A stretch of DNA of 64,000 bases from Anaerobiospirillum sp. NML120448 (GCF_023050945.1 NZ_JALKIM010000008.1:1-64000); one strand, 5' to 3'; positions 10,051 through 22,151 are shown, counted from the first letter of the stretch. Numbers and translations: made by a program. The notes: generated by a model from the letters alone, not told the origin.

Positions 10051-10386
10051 GTGAAAGTTACTGAAAGTTCGTTTACTGGTTAAACATAATAATCCTAGAT
10101 AATTTCAGGCCTTTAGTCAGATCATGGTTGTAAATGAACTTTTGCAAACTTTCACTAGGCGCAGGGCACTATAAAATGAAAATAAAAAGAGGGAAGGTAA
10201 ACTTGTTTTTTTAGTTGATAGTGAAAATGAAGTGAAACGAATGGGGATGAGTATTTGGAGGGAATTAGGAAGGTCAAAAAGCTAAGAGCCCTAGATTGCA
10301 CTGTTTATGCAAAGCTAGAGCTCCTGCTTCAATCTTTTTTAGGACAAATTATTCTTGGTTAGAAAATTTGTTCTTATCTTTTAGGC

Positions 10387-12252
<1,866 letters not shown>

Positions 12253-12280
12253 TTGCATACTAAAAAAAGTTAGGTATAAT
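12253..12280 (+). promoter_or_regulatory. Sigma-70 promoter of tRNA-Ser
   Basis: The -35 element TTGCAT (12253-12258) and a consensus -10 TATAAT (12275-12280) are 16 bases apart. A GC-rich discriminator GTGCGC follows, typical of stringently controlled stable RNA promoters. Confidence 0.8.
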
Positions 12281-12298
12281 GTGCGCACAAACCGATGC

Positions 12299-12388
12299 GG
12301 ATGGATGGCAGAGCGGTTGAATGCAACGGTCTTGAAAACCGTCGAGGATTGACGTCCTCCGTGAGTTCGAATCTCACTCCATCCGCCA
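12299..12388 (+). tRNA. serT: tRNA-Ser (anticodon TGA)
   Basis: A 90-nt class II tRNA. Acceptor GGATGGA pairs with TCCATCC, followed by discriminator G and an encoded CCA. The anticodon TGA is at 12333-12335 within CTTGAAA. There is a long variable arm (GAGGATTGACGTCCTC-like) and a GTTCGAATC T-loop. It closely resembles the E. coli tRNA-Ser(UGA). A single transcription unit with its own promoter and terminator. Confidence 0.97.
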
Positions 12389-12405
12389 TCAGGGATGAAA
12401 AAATA

Positions 12406-12430
12406 AAAAGGCTTAGGCCTTTTATTTTTT
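12406..12430 (+). terminator. Terminator of tRNA-Ser
   Basis: AAAAGGC and GCCTTTT arms with a 4-base loop are followed by ATTTTTT. Confidence 0.85.
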
Positions 12431-12771
12431 GCCTTTTAACTAGATACAACCAATCTAAACAACGCCTCCCTATTCTCTCTTAGCCTCTCCTCAATCTACC
12501 ACCACCTCAATAGCAGACACTGGACGCTAGCATTAGCGTTAGCGCAGCGCTATGGCATTAGCATTTACATAGGCATAGGCCAGAGCCATAGGCATAGGCA
12601 TGGATATAGCTGTAGCTGTAGCAGCATCACTTATGGTTAGCAAACTAGCAAGTCCACTATCTGCTCTAAGACAGCAAACAAGCAAGCTAGCTAGCTAGCT
12701 AGCTAGCTTGCTTTGATTAAGTTGACGCTTGGGTTAGGGTAAGGGCATAGGCATGGCCTGTGGCTATGACA
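12431..12771. other. Intergenic region with short-period repeats
   Basis: Contains runs of GCATTAGC, CATAGG and TAGCTG words and a long AGCT palindrome (12680-12713). No gene is supported. Confidence 0.5.
12680..12713. repeat. 34-bp perfect palindrome built on AGCT
   Basis: A CTAG/AGCT microsatellite flanked by AAGCA and TGCTT makes a perfect self-complementary sequence. Confidence 0.85.
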
Positions 12772-12804
12772 TAAAAAAAGCTCATCTTTTTTCAAAGATG
12801 AGCT
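12772..12804 (-). terminator. Terminator of the rimP-nusA-infB-rbfA unit
   Basis: On the minus strand AGCTCATCTTT pairs with AAAGATGAGCT, followed by seven T, 10 bases past the rbfA stop. Confidence 0.88.
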
Positions 12805-12814
12805 CTAAGTTTAA

Positions 12815-13177
12815 CTATTCATCACTGCTACCTAAGCCCTTAGCAATTAAAGCATCTAATTTCATGCTTTCTTTTACTAAGCTATCAAATTCAAATTTGA
12901 TATTTGGCATGTAGCGCATCTTTAAACGAGATGCCATGGTAGAGCGCACAAAGCCTGAGGCTTTATCTAATACCTGCATAGCCTCTTTTACTTTGGTCTC
13001 ATCATCATCAATGAAAGAAACAAAGATAGTTGCATTGCGTAAATCAGGAGCTACATTAACCTCAGTCACAGTAGCTAAGCTAACACGTGGATCTTTAATT
13101 TCTGTAGATAAAATACGAGCAGCCTCTCTACGCAGTGAAGCGGCAATGCGCTCATTACGACCATAACTTTTAGGCAT
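12815..13177 (-). CDS. rbfA: 30S ribosome-binding factor RbfA
   Basis: Binds the 30S subunit near 16S rRNA helix 1 and aids maturation and cold adaptation. The single KH-like domain spans nearly the whole ~120 residues. Typical segments are AASLRREAARILSTEIKDPRV near the N-terminus and the RNATIFVSF strand. A GTG extends the frame to 13192, but the ATG at 13177 has GGAG 8 bases upstream and starts with MPKSYGR, so I use it. It is the last gene of the unit and a terminator follows at once. truB, rpsO and pnp, which follow rbfA in E. coli, are not here. Confidence 0.93.
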   Translation of the reverse strand: MPKSYGRNERIAASLRREAARILSTEIKDPRVSLATVTEVNVAPDLRNATIFVSFIDDDETKVKEAMQVLDKASGFVRSTMASRLKMRYMPNIKFEFDSLVKESMKLDALIAKGLGSSDE

Positions 13178-13333
13178 AAATCTTTCTCCCACAACCCACG
13201 TAATCCTACGTTAGTTTGTAAGTAGTTAACCATGCTATTGCTTTTATACTGTAGAGTATTAGCATCATAGCGGCTCTTGATAATAAAAAAGCTCCATACT
13301 TATCTTAAGTCTGAAGCCTTTTATATCTCTAAA

Positions 13334-13354
13334 GCCTTTTGTCAAACAAAAGGC
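13334..13354 (-). terminator. Hairpin between infB and rbfA, possible weak terminator
   Basis: GCCTTTTG pairs with CAAAAGGC across 5 bases. On the minus strand only a short T stretch follows, so it may be an attenuator or processing site in the 240-base gap. Confidence 0.4.
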
Positions 13355-13417
13355 CTTAGCTTATTGATTTTAAGGCCCTTAAAGCAACAGCTTTAAGAGT
13401 CTTATTAAGTCACAGGA

Positions 13418-15967
13418 CTATAAAGTACGCTTAACTTCAACGTTCTCGAAGACTTCGATCTGATCGCCTACACGTACGTCTTGATAGTTCTTCACGCAGA
13501 TACCGCACTCGTTACCATTTGGTACTTCCTTAACGTCATCCTTGAAGCGACGTAAAGAATCAAGCTCACCTTCGTAAATAACCACGTTATCACGTAATAC
13601 ACGAATTGGAGCTGAGCGCTTAACAATACCCTCAGTAACCATACAGCCAGCAATGAAGCCAAACTTAGGATGACGGAATACTTCACGAACATCAGCCAAG
13701 CCGATAATACGTTGTTGTACTTCAGCCTTAAGCATACCAGACATAGCACTCTTAACGTCATCGATAAGATCGTAAATAACGCTATAGTAGTGTAAGTCAA
13801 CACCCTCAGTTTCGATAACACGACGAGCTGGGGCATCAGCACGTACGTTGAAGCCTACAATAATGGCAGAAGAAGCAGTAGCTAAGGTTGCATCGGTTTC
13901 AGTAATACCACCTACGCCAGAGCCAATAATGTTGACCTTAACCTCATCAGTTGCCAACTTGTTAAGAGCATCAGAAATAGCCTCAACAGAGCCCTGAGTA
14001 TCAGCCTTAAGTACCACATTAAGCTCTGAAGCTTGATTGTCCTTGAACATGTTCTCAAGCTTGGCCTTTTGCTGCTTAGCAATCTTAAGCTCACGGAACT
14101 TACCTTGACGGAATAAAGCAACTTCACGTGCCTTCTTCTCATCACGTACTACAGTTACCTCATCACCAGCATCTGGCACACCAGATAAGCCGAAGATCTC
14201 AACTGGGAAAGATGGGCCTGCTTCATTTAAGTTCTGACCCTTTTCATTACGTAAGGAACGAACACGGCCATACTCGAGACCACAAAGAACCACATCACCC
14301 TTATGGAGAGTACCCTCACGTACTAAAATGGAGGCTACTGGGCCACGACCCTTATCAAGGCGGGACTCAATAACAACACCAGAAGCTAAGCCCTCAGCTA
14401 CAGCAGTAAGCTCAAGAACTTCTGATTGTAACAAGATAGCCTCTAATAATTCGTCAACACCCTGACCAGTCTTGGCAGAAACTTCAACGAACTGAACCTC
14501 ACCACCCATGGACTCAGGAATAACGCCATGTTGGATTAATTCATTAGTAACGCGCATTGGATCAGCACCTGGCTTATCAATCTTATTGATAGCCACAATT
14601 AAAGGTACCTTAGCGGCGTTAGCGTGTTGAATAGCTTCTAAAGTTTGAGGCATTACACCGTCATCAGCAGCTACTACAAGAACAACGATATCAGTTACCT
14701 GAGCACCACGAGCACGCATTGCAGTAAAGGCGGCGTGACCTGGGGTATCTAAGAAGGTAATACCAGAACCACGAGTATCTACGTGATAAGCACCGATACG
14801 CTGAGTAATACCACCAGCTTCACCAGCTGCAACCTTAGACTTACGGATAAAGTCTAATAAAGAGGTCTTACCATGGTCTACGTGACCCATAATGGTAACT
14901 ACTGGAGCACGTGGTAATGCCTTAGCATCAACCTGACGGTCAGCTAAAATGGACTCTTCAAGCTCGTTTTCCTTACGTAAAACAGCCTTGTGACCCATTT
15001 CCTCAACAACGATCTGAGCAGTAGCTTGATCGATAACCTGGTTAATATTAACCATTTCGCCAAGCTTCATTAAGCACTTAATAACCTCAGCACCCTTAAC
15101 GGCCATCTTTTGTGCAAGCTCAGCTACAGTGATAGTTTCACCTAAAACTACTTCACGAGATACTGGAGCTACTGGACGGTTAAAGCCGTGCTGTTGCTGG
15201 TTAGCCTTAGCTGCACCATTGCCACCACGTTGATTGCGAGCTTGAGCCTTCTTGCCAGGGCGATTGCGGTTATTACCGAAGTTTTGAGTCTCGCTCTCCT
15301 CACGCTTCTTAGCAACAGTCTTGTTGCGATCGCTATTGCGGTGACGACCACGGTTCTCTTCTTCACGCTCTTGACGGGCCTCAGCCTCACGAACATAAAC
15401 AGAGGCGTTAGATAAGCTGTCAGACTCGTTAATGCGACGACGCTCTTCTTCCTCAGCTGCCCAACGGGCCTCATTTTCTTCAGCTAAGCGGCGAGCCTCT
15501 TCAGCTTGACGAGCAGTCTCTTCTTGTAACTTACGAGCACGCTCTTCTTCCTGGGCACGCTTTAACTTTTCGTTTTCAGCATCTTCTTCGGCCTTAGACT
15601 TGGCAGCTTGAGCAGCCTTGGCTTGAGCCTCAGCCTTAGCTTTAGCCTCAGCCTTAGCTTTAGCCTTGGCCTCTGCCTCTGCTTTAGCCTTTTCTGCCTT
15701 AGCTTTAGCTTCTGCTTCGGCTTTAGCTTTGGCCTCTGCTTGTGCCTTAGCCTTTGCTAATGCCTCTGCCTCAGCACGTTCTTTTTCCTCTTGCTCTCTA
15801 CGAGCAGCTTCAGCTTGTTTTGGATCGAAGTTTAACTTCTTCTTGTGAACAACTTGAACCATTTTGCGTTTGCCTGTTGAATCCTGCACCTTAACAGTGG
15901 AATGGGCAGAACGATTTAAAGATAAGCGAGAAGACTTATCCTCATTATTCTTAGACTCATCTACCAT
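13418..15967 (-). CDS. infB: Translation initiation factor IF-2
   Basis: GTPase that places initiator tRNA on the 30S subunit. At 849 residues it is near the E. coli IF2-alpha length (890). The N-terminal ~50 residues include the [13 protein letters not shown] segment. Residues ~55-190 are a Lys/Ala/Glu-rich predicted coiled coil made of near-repeats of AKAEA. The IF2N module with VAELAQKM is near 285. The G domain starts near residue 350: P-loop GHVDHGKT (~357), switch [14 protein letters not shown] specificity motif. Domains II-IV follow to the C-terminus. The start has GAGGA ~9 bases upstream and lies 15 bases after the nusA stop, so the two are co-transcribed. Confidence 0.97.
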   Translation of the reverse strand: MVDESKNNEDKSSRLSLNRSAHSTVKVQDSTGKRKMVQVVHKKKLNFDPKQAEAARREQEEKERAEAEALAKAKAQAEAKAKAEAEAKAKAEKAKAEAEAKAKAKAEAKAKAEAQAKAAQAAKSKAEEDAENEKLKRAQEEERARKLQEETARQAEEARRLAEENEARWAAEEEERRRINESDSLSNASVYVREAEARQEREEENRGRHRNSDRNKTVAKKREESETQNFGNNRNRPGKKAQARNQRGGNGAAKANQQQHGFNRPVAPVSREVVLGETITVAELAQKMAVKGAEVIKCLMKLGEMVNINQVIDQATAQIVVEEMGHKAVLRKENELEESILADRQVDAKALPRAPVVTIMGHVDHGKTSLLDFIRKSKVAAGEAGGITQRIGAYHVDTRGSGITFLDTPGHAAFTAMRARGAQVTDIVVLVVAADDGVMPQTLEAIQHANAAKVPLIVAINKIDKPGADPMRVTNELIQHGVIPESMGGEVQFVEVSAKTGQGVDELLEAILLQSEVLELTAVAEGLASGVVIESRLDKGRGPVASILVREGTLHKGDVVLCGLEYGRVRSLRNEKGQNLNEAGPSFPVEIFGLSGVPDAGDEVTVVRDEKKAREVALFRQGKFRELKIAKQQKAKLENMFKDNQASELNVVLKADTQGSVEAISDALNKLATDEVKVNIIGSGVGGITETDATLATASSAIIVGFNVRADAPARRVIETEGVDLHYYSVIYDLIDDVKSAMSGMLKAEVQQRIIGLADVREVFRHPKFGFIAGCMVTEGIVKRSAPIRVLRDNVVIYEGELDSLRRFKDDVKEVPNGNECGICVKNYQDVRVGDQIEVFENVEVKRTL

Positions 15968-15982
15968 GTATACTTTTCCTCT

Positions 15983-17512
15983 TTACTGTTGAGCTGCATT
16001 GTCTTGCGCAGAAGCGGCAGCATTGTCTTGAGCGCCATCTTCTTGGGCAAACCAGGTTAAATTACGAGCGGCCATAATAATGTCGCTTGCACGTTGCTCA
16101 TCAATACCTAAATCTAAGAGATCATCAGTTGCTTGCTCTGCTAGATCCTCTAAAGTCTTAATACCATTAGCAACTAACTGCATAGCAAGTTCGGTATCAA
16201 TAGACTGAATCTTCATAAGCTCTTCAGCGCCCTGCTTCTTAAGGGCATCTTCATGAGCAGCAAGAGCCTTCTTAGCATTCTCTTGTAAGGCCTTAACTAA
16301 CTCTTCGTCTAAGCCTTCAATCTCTAAAAATTCTTCAGCAGGAACGTAGGCTACTTCCTCTAAAGTGTGGAAGCCTGCATCAGCTAATACCTGAGCAAAG
16401 TCCTCATCAATATCTAAGTTCTCAACAAAGAACTTAACAATTTGAGCAGCCTCTTGAGCTAATTCCTTATCCATTTCACTCTCAGCCTTAACTTGGAGGT
16501 TCCAACCTAAGACTTGAGATGCTAAACGAACATTTTGACCGTTGCGACCAATAGCTAAAGCTAAGTTTTCATCGGCAACAGCTAAATCAATGCTGTGTTT
16601 TTCATCATTAATAACAATACGTGAAACCTCAGCTGGCTCCATAGCATTAGTAACGTACTGTGCTAAATTTTCGTCCCATAAGACTACATCAATGCGCTCG
16701 CCACCAAGCTCATTGGATACTGCCATAACACGAGCACCACGCATACCAATGCAAGCACCACGTGGGTCAACTCTCTTATCCTTAGAACGTACAGAAATCT
16801 TGGCACGAGAACCAGGATCACGGGATACACCCATAATCTCAATAACATCTTGGCCAATCTCTGGTACTTCAATTCTAAATAGTTCAGCTAAGAACTCTGG
16901 GGCAGTACGAGAGCAAATTAATTGAGGGCCCTTACCTTCAGGCTTAATATCAATTAATAAGACACGAATACGATCACCACGACCAAAAGTCTCATGAGGA
17001 ATCATTTGATCACGGCGTAATAAACCATCTGCACCATTACCTAAGTCCAAAATCATGAACTCACGGCCAGGACGCTTAACAGTGGCATTTACTACATGAC
17101 CTAAACGCTCACGCTGCTCAGCAATTAACTGCTCACGCTCAGCATTCTTTACCTTCTGAGATAAAACTTGCTTAGCAGTTTGAATGGTAATGCGGTCAAA
17201 AGTTACTGAAGGAATCTCATCTTCAATGATGTCACCCTCAGCAATGTTTGGATATTCTTCACGTGCAGCTGCTAAAGAAATTTCTTGTACTGGATTTGGT
17301 AGTGGACCATCAGTATCCACAACTACCCAGCGACGATAAGTGGTGTAATTACCCTCTTTAGGGTCAATCTCAACACGTACGTCGATATCAACAGTGTACT
17401 TTTTCTTAGTAGCAGTAGCTAAAGCTGTTTCCAAAGCCTCGAAAATTTTCTCCTTTGGAATAGCTCTCTCATTGGAGAGCGCCTCGGCTATCGCAATGAT
17501 TTCCTTACCCAT
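15983..17512 (-). CDS. nusA: Transcription termination/antitermination factor NusA
   Basis: RNA-polymerase-associated elongation factor acting in pausing, termination and antitermination. Domains in order: N-terminal polymerase-binding domain (1-~125), S1 domain (~135-200), KH1 and KH2 (~205-345) with [11 protein letters not shown] and [13 protein letters not shown], and two C-terminal acidic repeats (~365-490). The last ~15 residues are Ala/Gln/Asp-rich. At 509 residues it is close to E. coli NusA (495). GAGG lies 9 bases before the ATG. It sits between rimP (37-base gap) and infB, the conserved gammaproteobacterial order. Confidence 0.97.
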   Translation of the reverse strand: MGKEIIAIAEALSNERAIPKEKIFEALETALATATKKKYTVDIDVRVEIDPKEGNYTTYRRWVVVDTDGPLPNPVQEISLAAAREEYPNIAEGDIIEDEIPSVTFDRITIQTAKQVLSQKVKNAEREQLIAEQRERLGHVVNATVKRPGREFMILDLGNGADGLLRRDQMIPHETFGRGDRIRVLLIDIKPEGKGPQLICSRTAPEFLAELFRIEVPEIGQDVIEIMGVSRDPGSRAKISVRSKDKRVDPRGACIGMRGARVMAVSNELGGERIDVVLWDENLAQYVTNAMEPAEVSRIVINDEKHSIDLAVADENLALAIGRNGQNVRLASQVLGWNLQVKAESEMDKELAQEAAQIVKFFVENLDIDEDFAQVLADAGFHTLEEVAYVPAEEFLEIEGLDEELVKALQENAKKALAAHEDALKKQGAEELMKIQSIDTELAMQLVANGIKTLEDLAEQATDDLLDLGIDEQRASDIIMAARNLTWFAQEDGAQDNAAASAQDNAAQQ

Positions 17513-17549
17513 TTGGTATAACCTCTTTAATGATGCCTTAGCATCTCTC

Positions 17550-18029
17550 CTAAATTAATGCCGAAAAATCTGGCACAATGCGCGCTAAAGATACATTCTC
17601 AAACGCGACCACAAATTCACTTTGAGCGTTCTTATCTAAAACAGTAAAAGAACCATCATCCTCTACTTTGATAAGTTTACCCTCTAGCTTACGGCGTCCT
17701 TCTGAGGCAATTTTTAATGACACGCTCACTTGCTCACCGACGCTCTTAGCTAAATGTTCCTTGGTGAATAAAATGCGATCTAAGCCTGGAGAGGAAACCT
17801 CAAGAATATAGGCTGGATCGATAAGATCAGCACTATCTAACATTGGGGATAAAGTGTTGGTAATTTCGCCACATGCATCAGCATCAACACCATTTTCACC
17901 TTCTACAAAAATTTGTAAATGAGCAGTGTTCTTGCCTACTCTATAACGTAAGCCCCACAGCTCCATGCCATAGGATTGAACAATCGGCTCAATGAGCTCT
18001 TGAAGCTTTTGCTCTAAACTTCCAGCCAT
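17550..18029 (-). CDS. rimP: Ribosome maturation factor RimP
   Basis: Needed for assembly of the 30S subunit. The N-terminal domain includes [13 protein letters not shown] and [19 protein letters not shown]. The signature [10 protein letters not shown] is near residue 87, and the C-terminal Sm-like domain follows. The frame opens at a TTG (18059), but the ATG at 18029 has GAGG 5 bases upstream and yields a 159-residue protein, close to the usual ~150. First coding gene of the rimP-nusA-infB-rbfA unit. Confidence 0.94.
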   Translation of the reverse strand: MAGSLEQKLQELIEPIVQSYGMELWGLRYRVGKNTAHLQIFVEGENGVDADACGEITNTLSPMLDSADLIDPAYILEVSSPGLDRILFTKEHLAKSVGEQVSVSLKIASEGRRKLEGKLIKVEDDGSFTVLDKNAQSEFVVAFENVSLARIVPDFSALI

Positions 18030-18219
18030 TAATACCTCATAAACAAAAGGACAAACCAAGTAATCTTTTTTACCTGTATTTCATCATGAAATCTGTGCAT
18101 AAATATGCTTTATGAACTATGGATAAGCACTAGAGCAAACTTTAATTCATATGCCTATTATGGATGTATTTTGGGATGAAAAGAGTGGCCAAAAGCCTTT
18201 GACAGGTAAATTCAAGAAA

Positions 18220-18246
18220 CAAAAAAGCCCCGATAAGGGGGCTTCT
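18220..18246 (-). terminator. Rho-independent terminator upstream of rimP
   Basis: On the minus strand AAGCCCC, loop CTTATC, GGGGCTT then six T. It lies ~190 bases before the rimP start on the same strand, so it ends a leader or a separate small RNA. Confidence 0.8.
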
Positions 18247-18440
18247 TTTAAAAGTTGCACCTTTTTCGCAAGTGCAACTTGAACACTCTGTAATTCTATG
18301 AGAGTGCAAATTAAACTTGCACGCCATCGGGCGATGACGTAGTAGCAATGATTTTTTTGATGAACTTTAAAACTAAAAAACCATATTAGCTACCATTCTT
18401 TAATAGCGCTTAATGCTATTGTTGCGACTAACTAAAGTGG
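18220..18440 (-). ncRNA. Candidate small RNA or attenuated leader upstream of rimP
   Basis: On the minus strand, a promoter at 18446-18474 is followed by a series of local hairpins and then a strong terminator. The hairpins are CATCG/CGATG (18324-18335), TGCAA/TTGCA (18305-18321), CACTCT/AGAGTG (18284-18306) and AAGTTGCAC/GTGCAACTT (18252-18280). The transcript would be about 215 nt. In E. coli a tRNA gene (metY) heads this operon; here I could not form a cloverleaf. A 68-residue open frame crosses the region and the terminator, and I do not believe it is a gene. It could be an independent sRNA or a leader controlling rimP-nusA-infB. Confidence 0.45.
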
Positions 18441-18445
18441 CTCAA

Positions 18446-18474
18446 TTTATACCAAAATAATGCTAATAATGCAA
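18446..18474 (-). promoter_or_regulatory. Sigma-70-like promoter of the rimP leader RNA
   Basis: Minus strand: -35 TTGCAT (18469-18474), 17-base spacer, -10 TATAAA (18446-18451). Confidence 0.55.
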
Positions 18475-18874
18475 GCAAAATCAAGAAAAAAAGCCTCGTT
18501 TGGGCAATTGATTAAGCCTTGATTTTGACTCTTTATGATCTGACAACCGCTACTTGAATCGCCAAAATACCAAGCAAGCTCACAAAAAATTATTCCAAAT
18601 ATTAATTATGATTATGCTATGCTTTTTTATATGTAGCTATTTTTAGATTCAAGACCTAAGGGTAAGACTCTGGTAGTTCTTGTAGGCTACAATTTTAGCC
18701 TTAGCAAGATTAGCAAATACCACTTCCTATACAGGTTAAACTTGCCTAACGTACAAGAGACAAGGACAAAACCTCATTGTCCTGAAACTTTTGTGAGAGA
18801 AAGATACCTTATATTATGCTTTTGCCTCTCTTGGTTAGATCTATGCCTATTGATTGTTAGTAGGAGAGCATTTT
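18475..18874. other. Divergent intergenic region before the LysR gene
   Basis: AT-rich, with no gene seen. It holds the promoters of the LysR gene (plus) and presumably upstream control of the rimP unit (minus). Confidence 0.45.
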
Positions 18875-19786
18875 ATGCCTGACTTTCGACTAAAAGTCTT
18901 TTACTCTGCCGCTAAAAACCTTTCTTTTACTAAGGCTGCTCAAGATCTGTTTATTAGTCAGCCTGCCGTTACTCGCCATATCAAAAACTTAGAAGATCAA
19001 TACCAAGCACTACTATTTGAGCGTCAAGGCAATAAGTTGGTATTAACTGAGGCTGGCGACTTACTATTGCATCATGCTGAGCGCATTTTACAAGAGTATC
19101 ACTCCTTACAATATGAAATGCACTTACTACATAATGATCATGTAGGACAATTGCGTATGGGAGCTAGTACTACTATTGCTCAATATGTACTACCACCTTA
19201 CTTAGCTACTTTTGTTGAGGACTTTCCACACGCCGACATTTCCATGCTCAATGGTAACTCCAGATTTATTGAGCGCTCTTTAGATGAAAGAACTATCGAT
19301 TTGGGCTTAATTGAGGGTATTACCCGTCTTCCTATGTTTACTTATACGCCCTTTTTAGAAGATGAGTTGACCATTCTAACTGCGGCCAAAAATAAAATTG
19401 GAACTAATGGCAACCTCTACATTGAGGAGTTTAAACGACTACCTTTAGTGTTAAGAGAGCGTGGCTCTGGAACCTTAGATGCTATTGAACAACGCCTCTT
19501 AGAACATGGCATTAAACTAACTGAGCTTAATATTCGCATTTATTTAGGTAATACCGAAGCTATTAAACTCTTTACTCAAAACTCTGAAAGCTTATGTATT
19601 TTATCTAAACATGCCGTAACCAAAGAAGTTAATCAAGGCCTCTTAAGACCTTTACGTGTCCCAGGCTTAAAATTCACTCGCTCCTTATGCTTTGTTCAGG
19701 CCCCAGGCCCTCAACAAGCTCTTGCTCTTCGTTTTATGGACTATGTCAAAAAAGAGGCCCTCAAAGCCACCCCTATTACTTTCTAA
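18875..19786 (+). CDS. LysR-family regulator (YeiE/CysL-like)
   Basis: A 303-residue transcription factor. The N-terminal winged helix-turn-helix spans residues ~1-60 with LSFTKAAQDLFISQPAVTRH as the helix-turn-helix core. The effector-binding domain covers ~90-300 and includes QLRMGASTTIAQYVLPPYL and TIDLGLIEG, typical of the CysL/YeiE branch. The ATG at 18875 has AGGAG 8 bases upstream and is preferred over an in-frame start at 18854. The next gene is a YeiH-type permease. In E. coli yeiE (LysR) also neighbours yeiH, so regulation of that permease is likely but inferred. Confidence 0.88.
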   Translation: MPDFRLKVFYSAAKNLSFTKAAQDLFISQPAVTRHIKNLEDQYQALLFERQGNKLVLTEAGDLLLHHAERILQEYHSLQYEMHLLHNDHVGQLRMGASTTIAQYVLPPYLATFVEDFPHADISMLNGNSRFIERSLDERTIDLGLIEGITRLPMFTYTPFLEDELTILTAAKNKIGTNGNLYIEEFKRLPLVLRERGSGTLDAIEQRLLEHGIKLTELNIRIYLGNTEAIKLFTQNSESLCILSKHAVTKEVNQGLLRPLRVPGLKFTRSLCFVQAPGPQQALALRFMDYVKKEALKATPITF

Positions 19787-20448
19787 AAAAAATAAGTCCT
19801 AATTAATTGCCAACTAACATAGCAACCCCTGTAAAGTTGGCAATGGACATCCCTTCTAAAGAACCTACATATTCTCTTTTTCTACGCCCGCCCCGCCCCT
19901 ACCGTCGCAATTACAGACTTTAAAGAACAAGCATCAAAAATTTTTTTAACAAAATTTGTAGTCCCAGTTAAATTGTTAGCCCTCATACTTTTAACACGAG
20001 CACATTCTATCATCTACATGATAACTAAGACGTAGGGGAGAGAGCTTAATAAATTGTTAGCCCTCCTGACTAATAAAATTATTTACATCAGAGAAAAATG
20101 CCCTTGGCTCACATACTGACAAGAGTCCGATTTTTGTAAATAAAGTATAAATAAATGGCCTTAGATAGTGGTATTTGAAAAATTAATTTTTACATTAACA
20201 GTTTGAATTTTAACAAACATTTTAATATTAACTGTTTGTAAAAAAATGTTTTATTTTAGCTAATCGTTAACGTTTGCGGAAAATCATTGCAAGTAAAAAT
20301 CAGTAGTCATTATAACTTTTTGTTATGAGAGATAGTTAAATATCATTAGATCATTAGGCAAAGTTAGCGTATCTTACAACCACATCTTAAAGATGAGCTA
20401 AGTACTCACTTTACTATGCATTTTTAATTCTTTATTAGTAGGAAACAA
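19787..20448. other. Intergenic region between the LysR and YeiH genes
   Basis: Very AT-rich. It carries two copies of a 16-bp direct repeat (19969-19984 and 20050-20065) and presumably the yeiH promoter. No terminator was recognised after the LysR gene. Confidence 0.55.
19969..20065 (+). repeat. Pair of 16-bp direct repeats, possible operator
   Basis: TAAATTGTTAGCCCTC occurs perfectly at 19969-19984 and 20050-20065, 81 bases start to start (near eight helical turns), upstream of the YeiH-type permease gene. Confidence 0.6.
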
Positions 20449-21540
20449 ATGTTTAAAAAAGGACATCGTGCAAACACCCTTAATGGTGTGTTATTGGTCG
20501 CTTTATTTTCATTGGCAGCTTTTTACATTTCTCAACTGCAAGTAGTTAAAAGCTTATCCTTAAGTCCTTTAATTGTAGGTATCCTCTTAGGAACTCTTTA
20601 TGCGAATACTTTAAGAAGTAAGTTACCTCAAGAATGGGTTCCAGGAATTAAATTCTGTACAAAGCAAGTGTTGCGTACAGGTATTGTGCTTTATGGTTTT
20701 AGACTAACTTTATCGGATGTTTATGCTGTAGGACTTCCTGCCATTGTGGTAGACCTTATTATAGTCATCGGCACACTGGGCATTGGTATGGCCCTGGGCA
20801 AATTGTTAAAAATGGATAGCCAAACTACACTAATGACATCAACTGGTAGTGCTATCTGTGGTGCAGCTGCTGTATTAGGCGCAGAATCAGTAGTTAAATG
20901 CCCTAGTCATACCACCGCTGTTGCAGTTTCAACAGTGGTAATTTTCGGAACTATTGCGATGTTCTTATATCCAGTTATGTATCACTCTGGCTGGTTAAAT
21001 GACTTAGGCGATATTGGAACAGCTATCTATACTGGCGCTACTTTACATGAGGTGGCACACGTAGCCGCAGCTGGCAATGCTATGGATCCTACAGATACTT
21101 TAGGTATTGCAGGCACAGCTACTATTACTAAGATGATTCGCGTCATGCTCTTGGCACCAGTGCTTGTAGTAATGGCTATTGCCCTTTCATATCAACGTAA
21201 TAAAGCCTCAAACACTGACGGCAACAATGCGGTAAAAGAGCGCACTAAAATCACTATTCCATATTTTGCCATTGGTTTTATCGTGATTATTGCTCTCAAT
21301 ACTTTAATTGGAGAATATGTAGGTGTAACTAATGTTAAAGATATACCTTTCAATAGCACTATTGAATATCTCGATACTTTCCTTCTTACCATGGCTATGA
21401 CAGCTTTGGGTATTGAAACCAGTATCGACAAGTTTAAGGCCGCAGGAGCCAAACCATTTGTACTAGCTTTACTACTCTTTGTTTGGTTACTAGTCGGTGG
21501 TTACTTCCTATCCTTGTACATTCCTCAGTTATTTATTTAA
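20449..21540 (+). CDS. YeiH/UPF0324-family membrane permease, putative sulfate/sulfonate exporter
   Basis: A 363-residue inner-membrane protein with about ten hydrophobic helices. Family-defining segments are seen: an SPLIVGILLGTLYANT loop after the first two helices, TLMTSTGSAICGAAAVLGAESV near the middle, and YTGATLHEVAHVAAAGNAM. YeiH proteins are annotated as putative sulfate exporters; the substrate has little direct proof. TAGGA lies 5-6 bases before the ATG. The upstream neighbour is a CysL/YeiE-like LysR regulator. An imperfect hairpin without a U-tract (21569-21600) follows the stop. Confidence 0.88.
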   Translation: MFKKGHRANTLNGVLLVALFSLAAFYISQLQVVKSLSLSPLIVGILLGTLYANTLRSKLPQEWVPGIKFCTKQVLRTGIVLYGFRLTLSDVYAVGLPAIVVDLIIVIGTLGIGMALGKLLKMDSQTTLMTSTGSAICGAAAVLGAESVVKCPSHTTAVAVSTVVIFGTIAMFLYPVMYHSGWLNDLGDIGTAIYTGATLHEVAHVAAAGNAMDPTDTLGIAGTATITKMIRVMLLAPVLVVMAIALSYQRNKASNTDGNNAVKERTKITIPYFAIGFIVIIALNTLIGEYVGVTNVKDIPFNSTIEYLDTFLLTMAMTALGIETSIDKFKAAGAKPFVLALLLFVWLLVGGYFLSLYIPQLFI

Positions 21541-21568
21541 CTTAGGAAAAAAATCTAAAGGCTAAACG

Positions 21569-21600
21569 GTGCCTATCACTCAAGTCTAGGTGATAGGTAC
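21569..21600. repeat. Inverted repeat after the YeiH gene
   Basis: GTGCCTATCAC and GTGATAGGTAC pair imperfectly across ten bases. It is too poor in U to be a standard terminator, but is placed where one would be expected. Confidence 0.4.
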
Positions 21601-22081
21601 AAGTTAAGAAAAAATACTAGGATGAAAACTGTTCTAAATACGATAAGAGTCAGTTCCACTTAATGGTTAGTTTCATGAACATGAATAGCTACAGTTAAGT
21701 AATTTTTCCAACCCTATTGTATTTTTACTGAATTTAGATTAAAAAACATACTAACAACTACAATGTCGCCAGTCATCTTGCATAGGGGTGGCTGGCATCC
21801 TAATAAAACTGTATCTGCACATGCTTTAAAGACGATCGTTAGTTTTGCTTATTATCTACCATTAACTCTATCATTGCGCCCCTATTGCGCCCCTATTGCG
21901 CCCAAAATCTCTCCTCGCCCCACCAAACCATTACCCCTACAGCAATTTCACAGCTACCTCTAAGAACTTGTTCATTGCCAAAGAAACAAATCACCAAAGC
22001 AGCAAAGTCCCAAAGCTAAACTCTCCACTACCACAACTTTTGTTGGCTTACGCTTGTAAAATAATACTTATTATCATTTAA

Positions 22082-22103
22082 AGCCTAAAATAGGCTCTTT
22101 CTT
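22082..22103 (+). terminator. Possible terminator hairpin
   Basis: AGCCTA, loop AAA, TAGGCT followed by CTTTCTTT. No gene is seen directly upstream of it. Confidence 0.4.
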
Positions 22104-22151
22104 TAAATCAGCCCTCATCACAAAATATTTCATTAATGCTAAAATAAAACT

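Larger units (their letters stand above)
9083..10386. other. 1.3-kb intergenic region
   Basis: The gap between the chemoreceptor promoter side and the 3' end of gdhA. It is AT-rich up to ~9830, then carries a GC-rich block of tandem repeats (9934-10050, listed separately). The short open frames across the repeats are low-complexity on both strands and are not credible genes. No RNA gene was recognised. Confidence 0.5.

Noticed and set aside
9829-10083. Overlapping repeat-encoded frames (Pro/Glu/Ser-Thr repeats on one strand, Trp/Arg repeats on the other)
   Set aside because: Both are read-outs of the 12-bp tandem repeat; neither has a ribosome binding site or non-repeat domain.
12295-12483. 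62-codon open frame on the plus strand
   Set aside because: It overlaps the tRNA-Ser gene and its terminator.
18142-18348. 68-codon minus-strand frame upstream of rimP
   Set aside because: It runs through a strong terminator and several hairpins, has no ribosome binding site and resembles no family.
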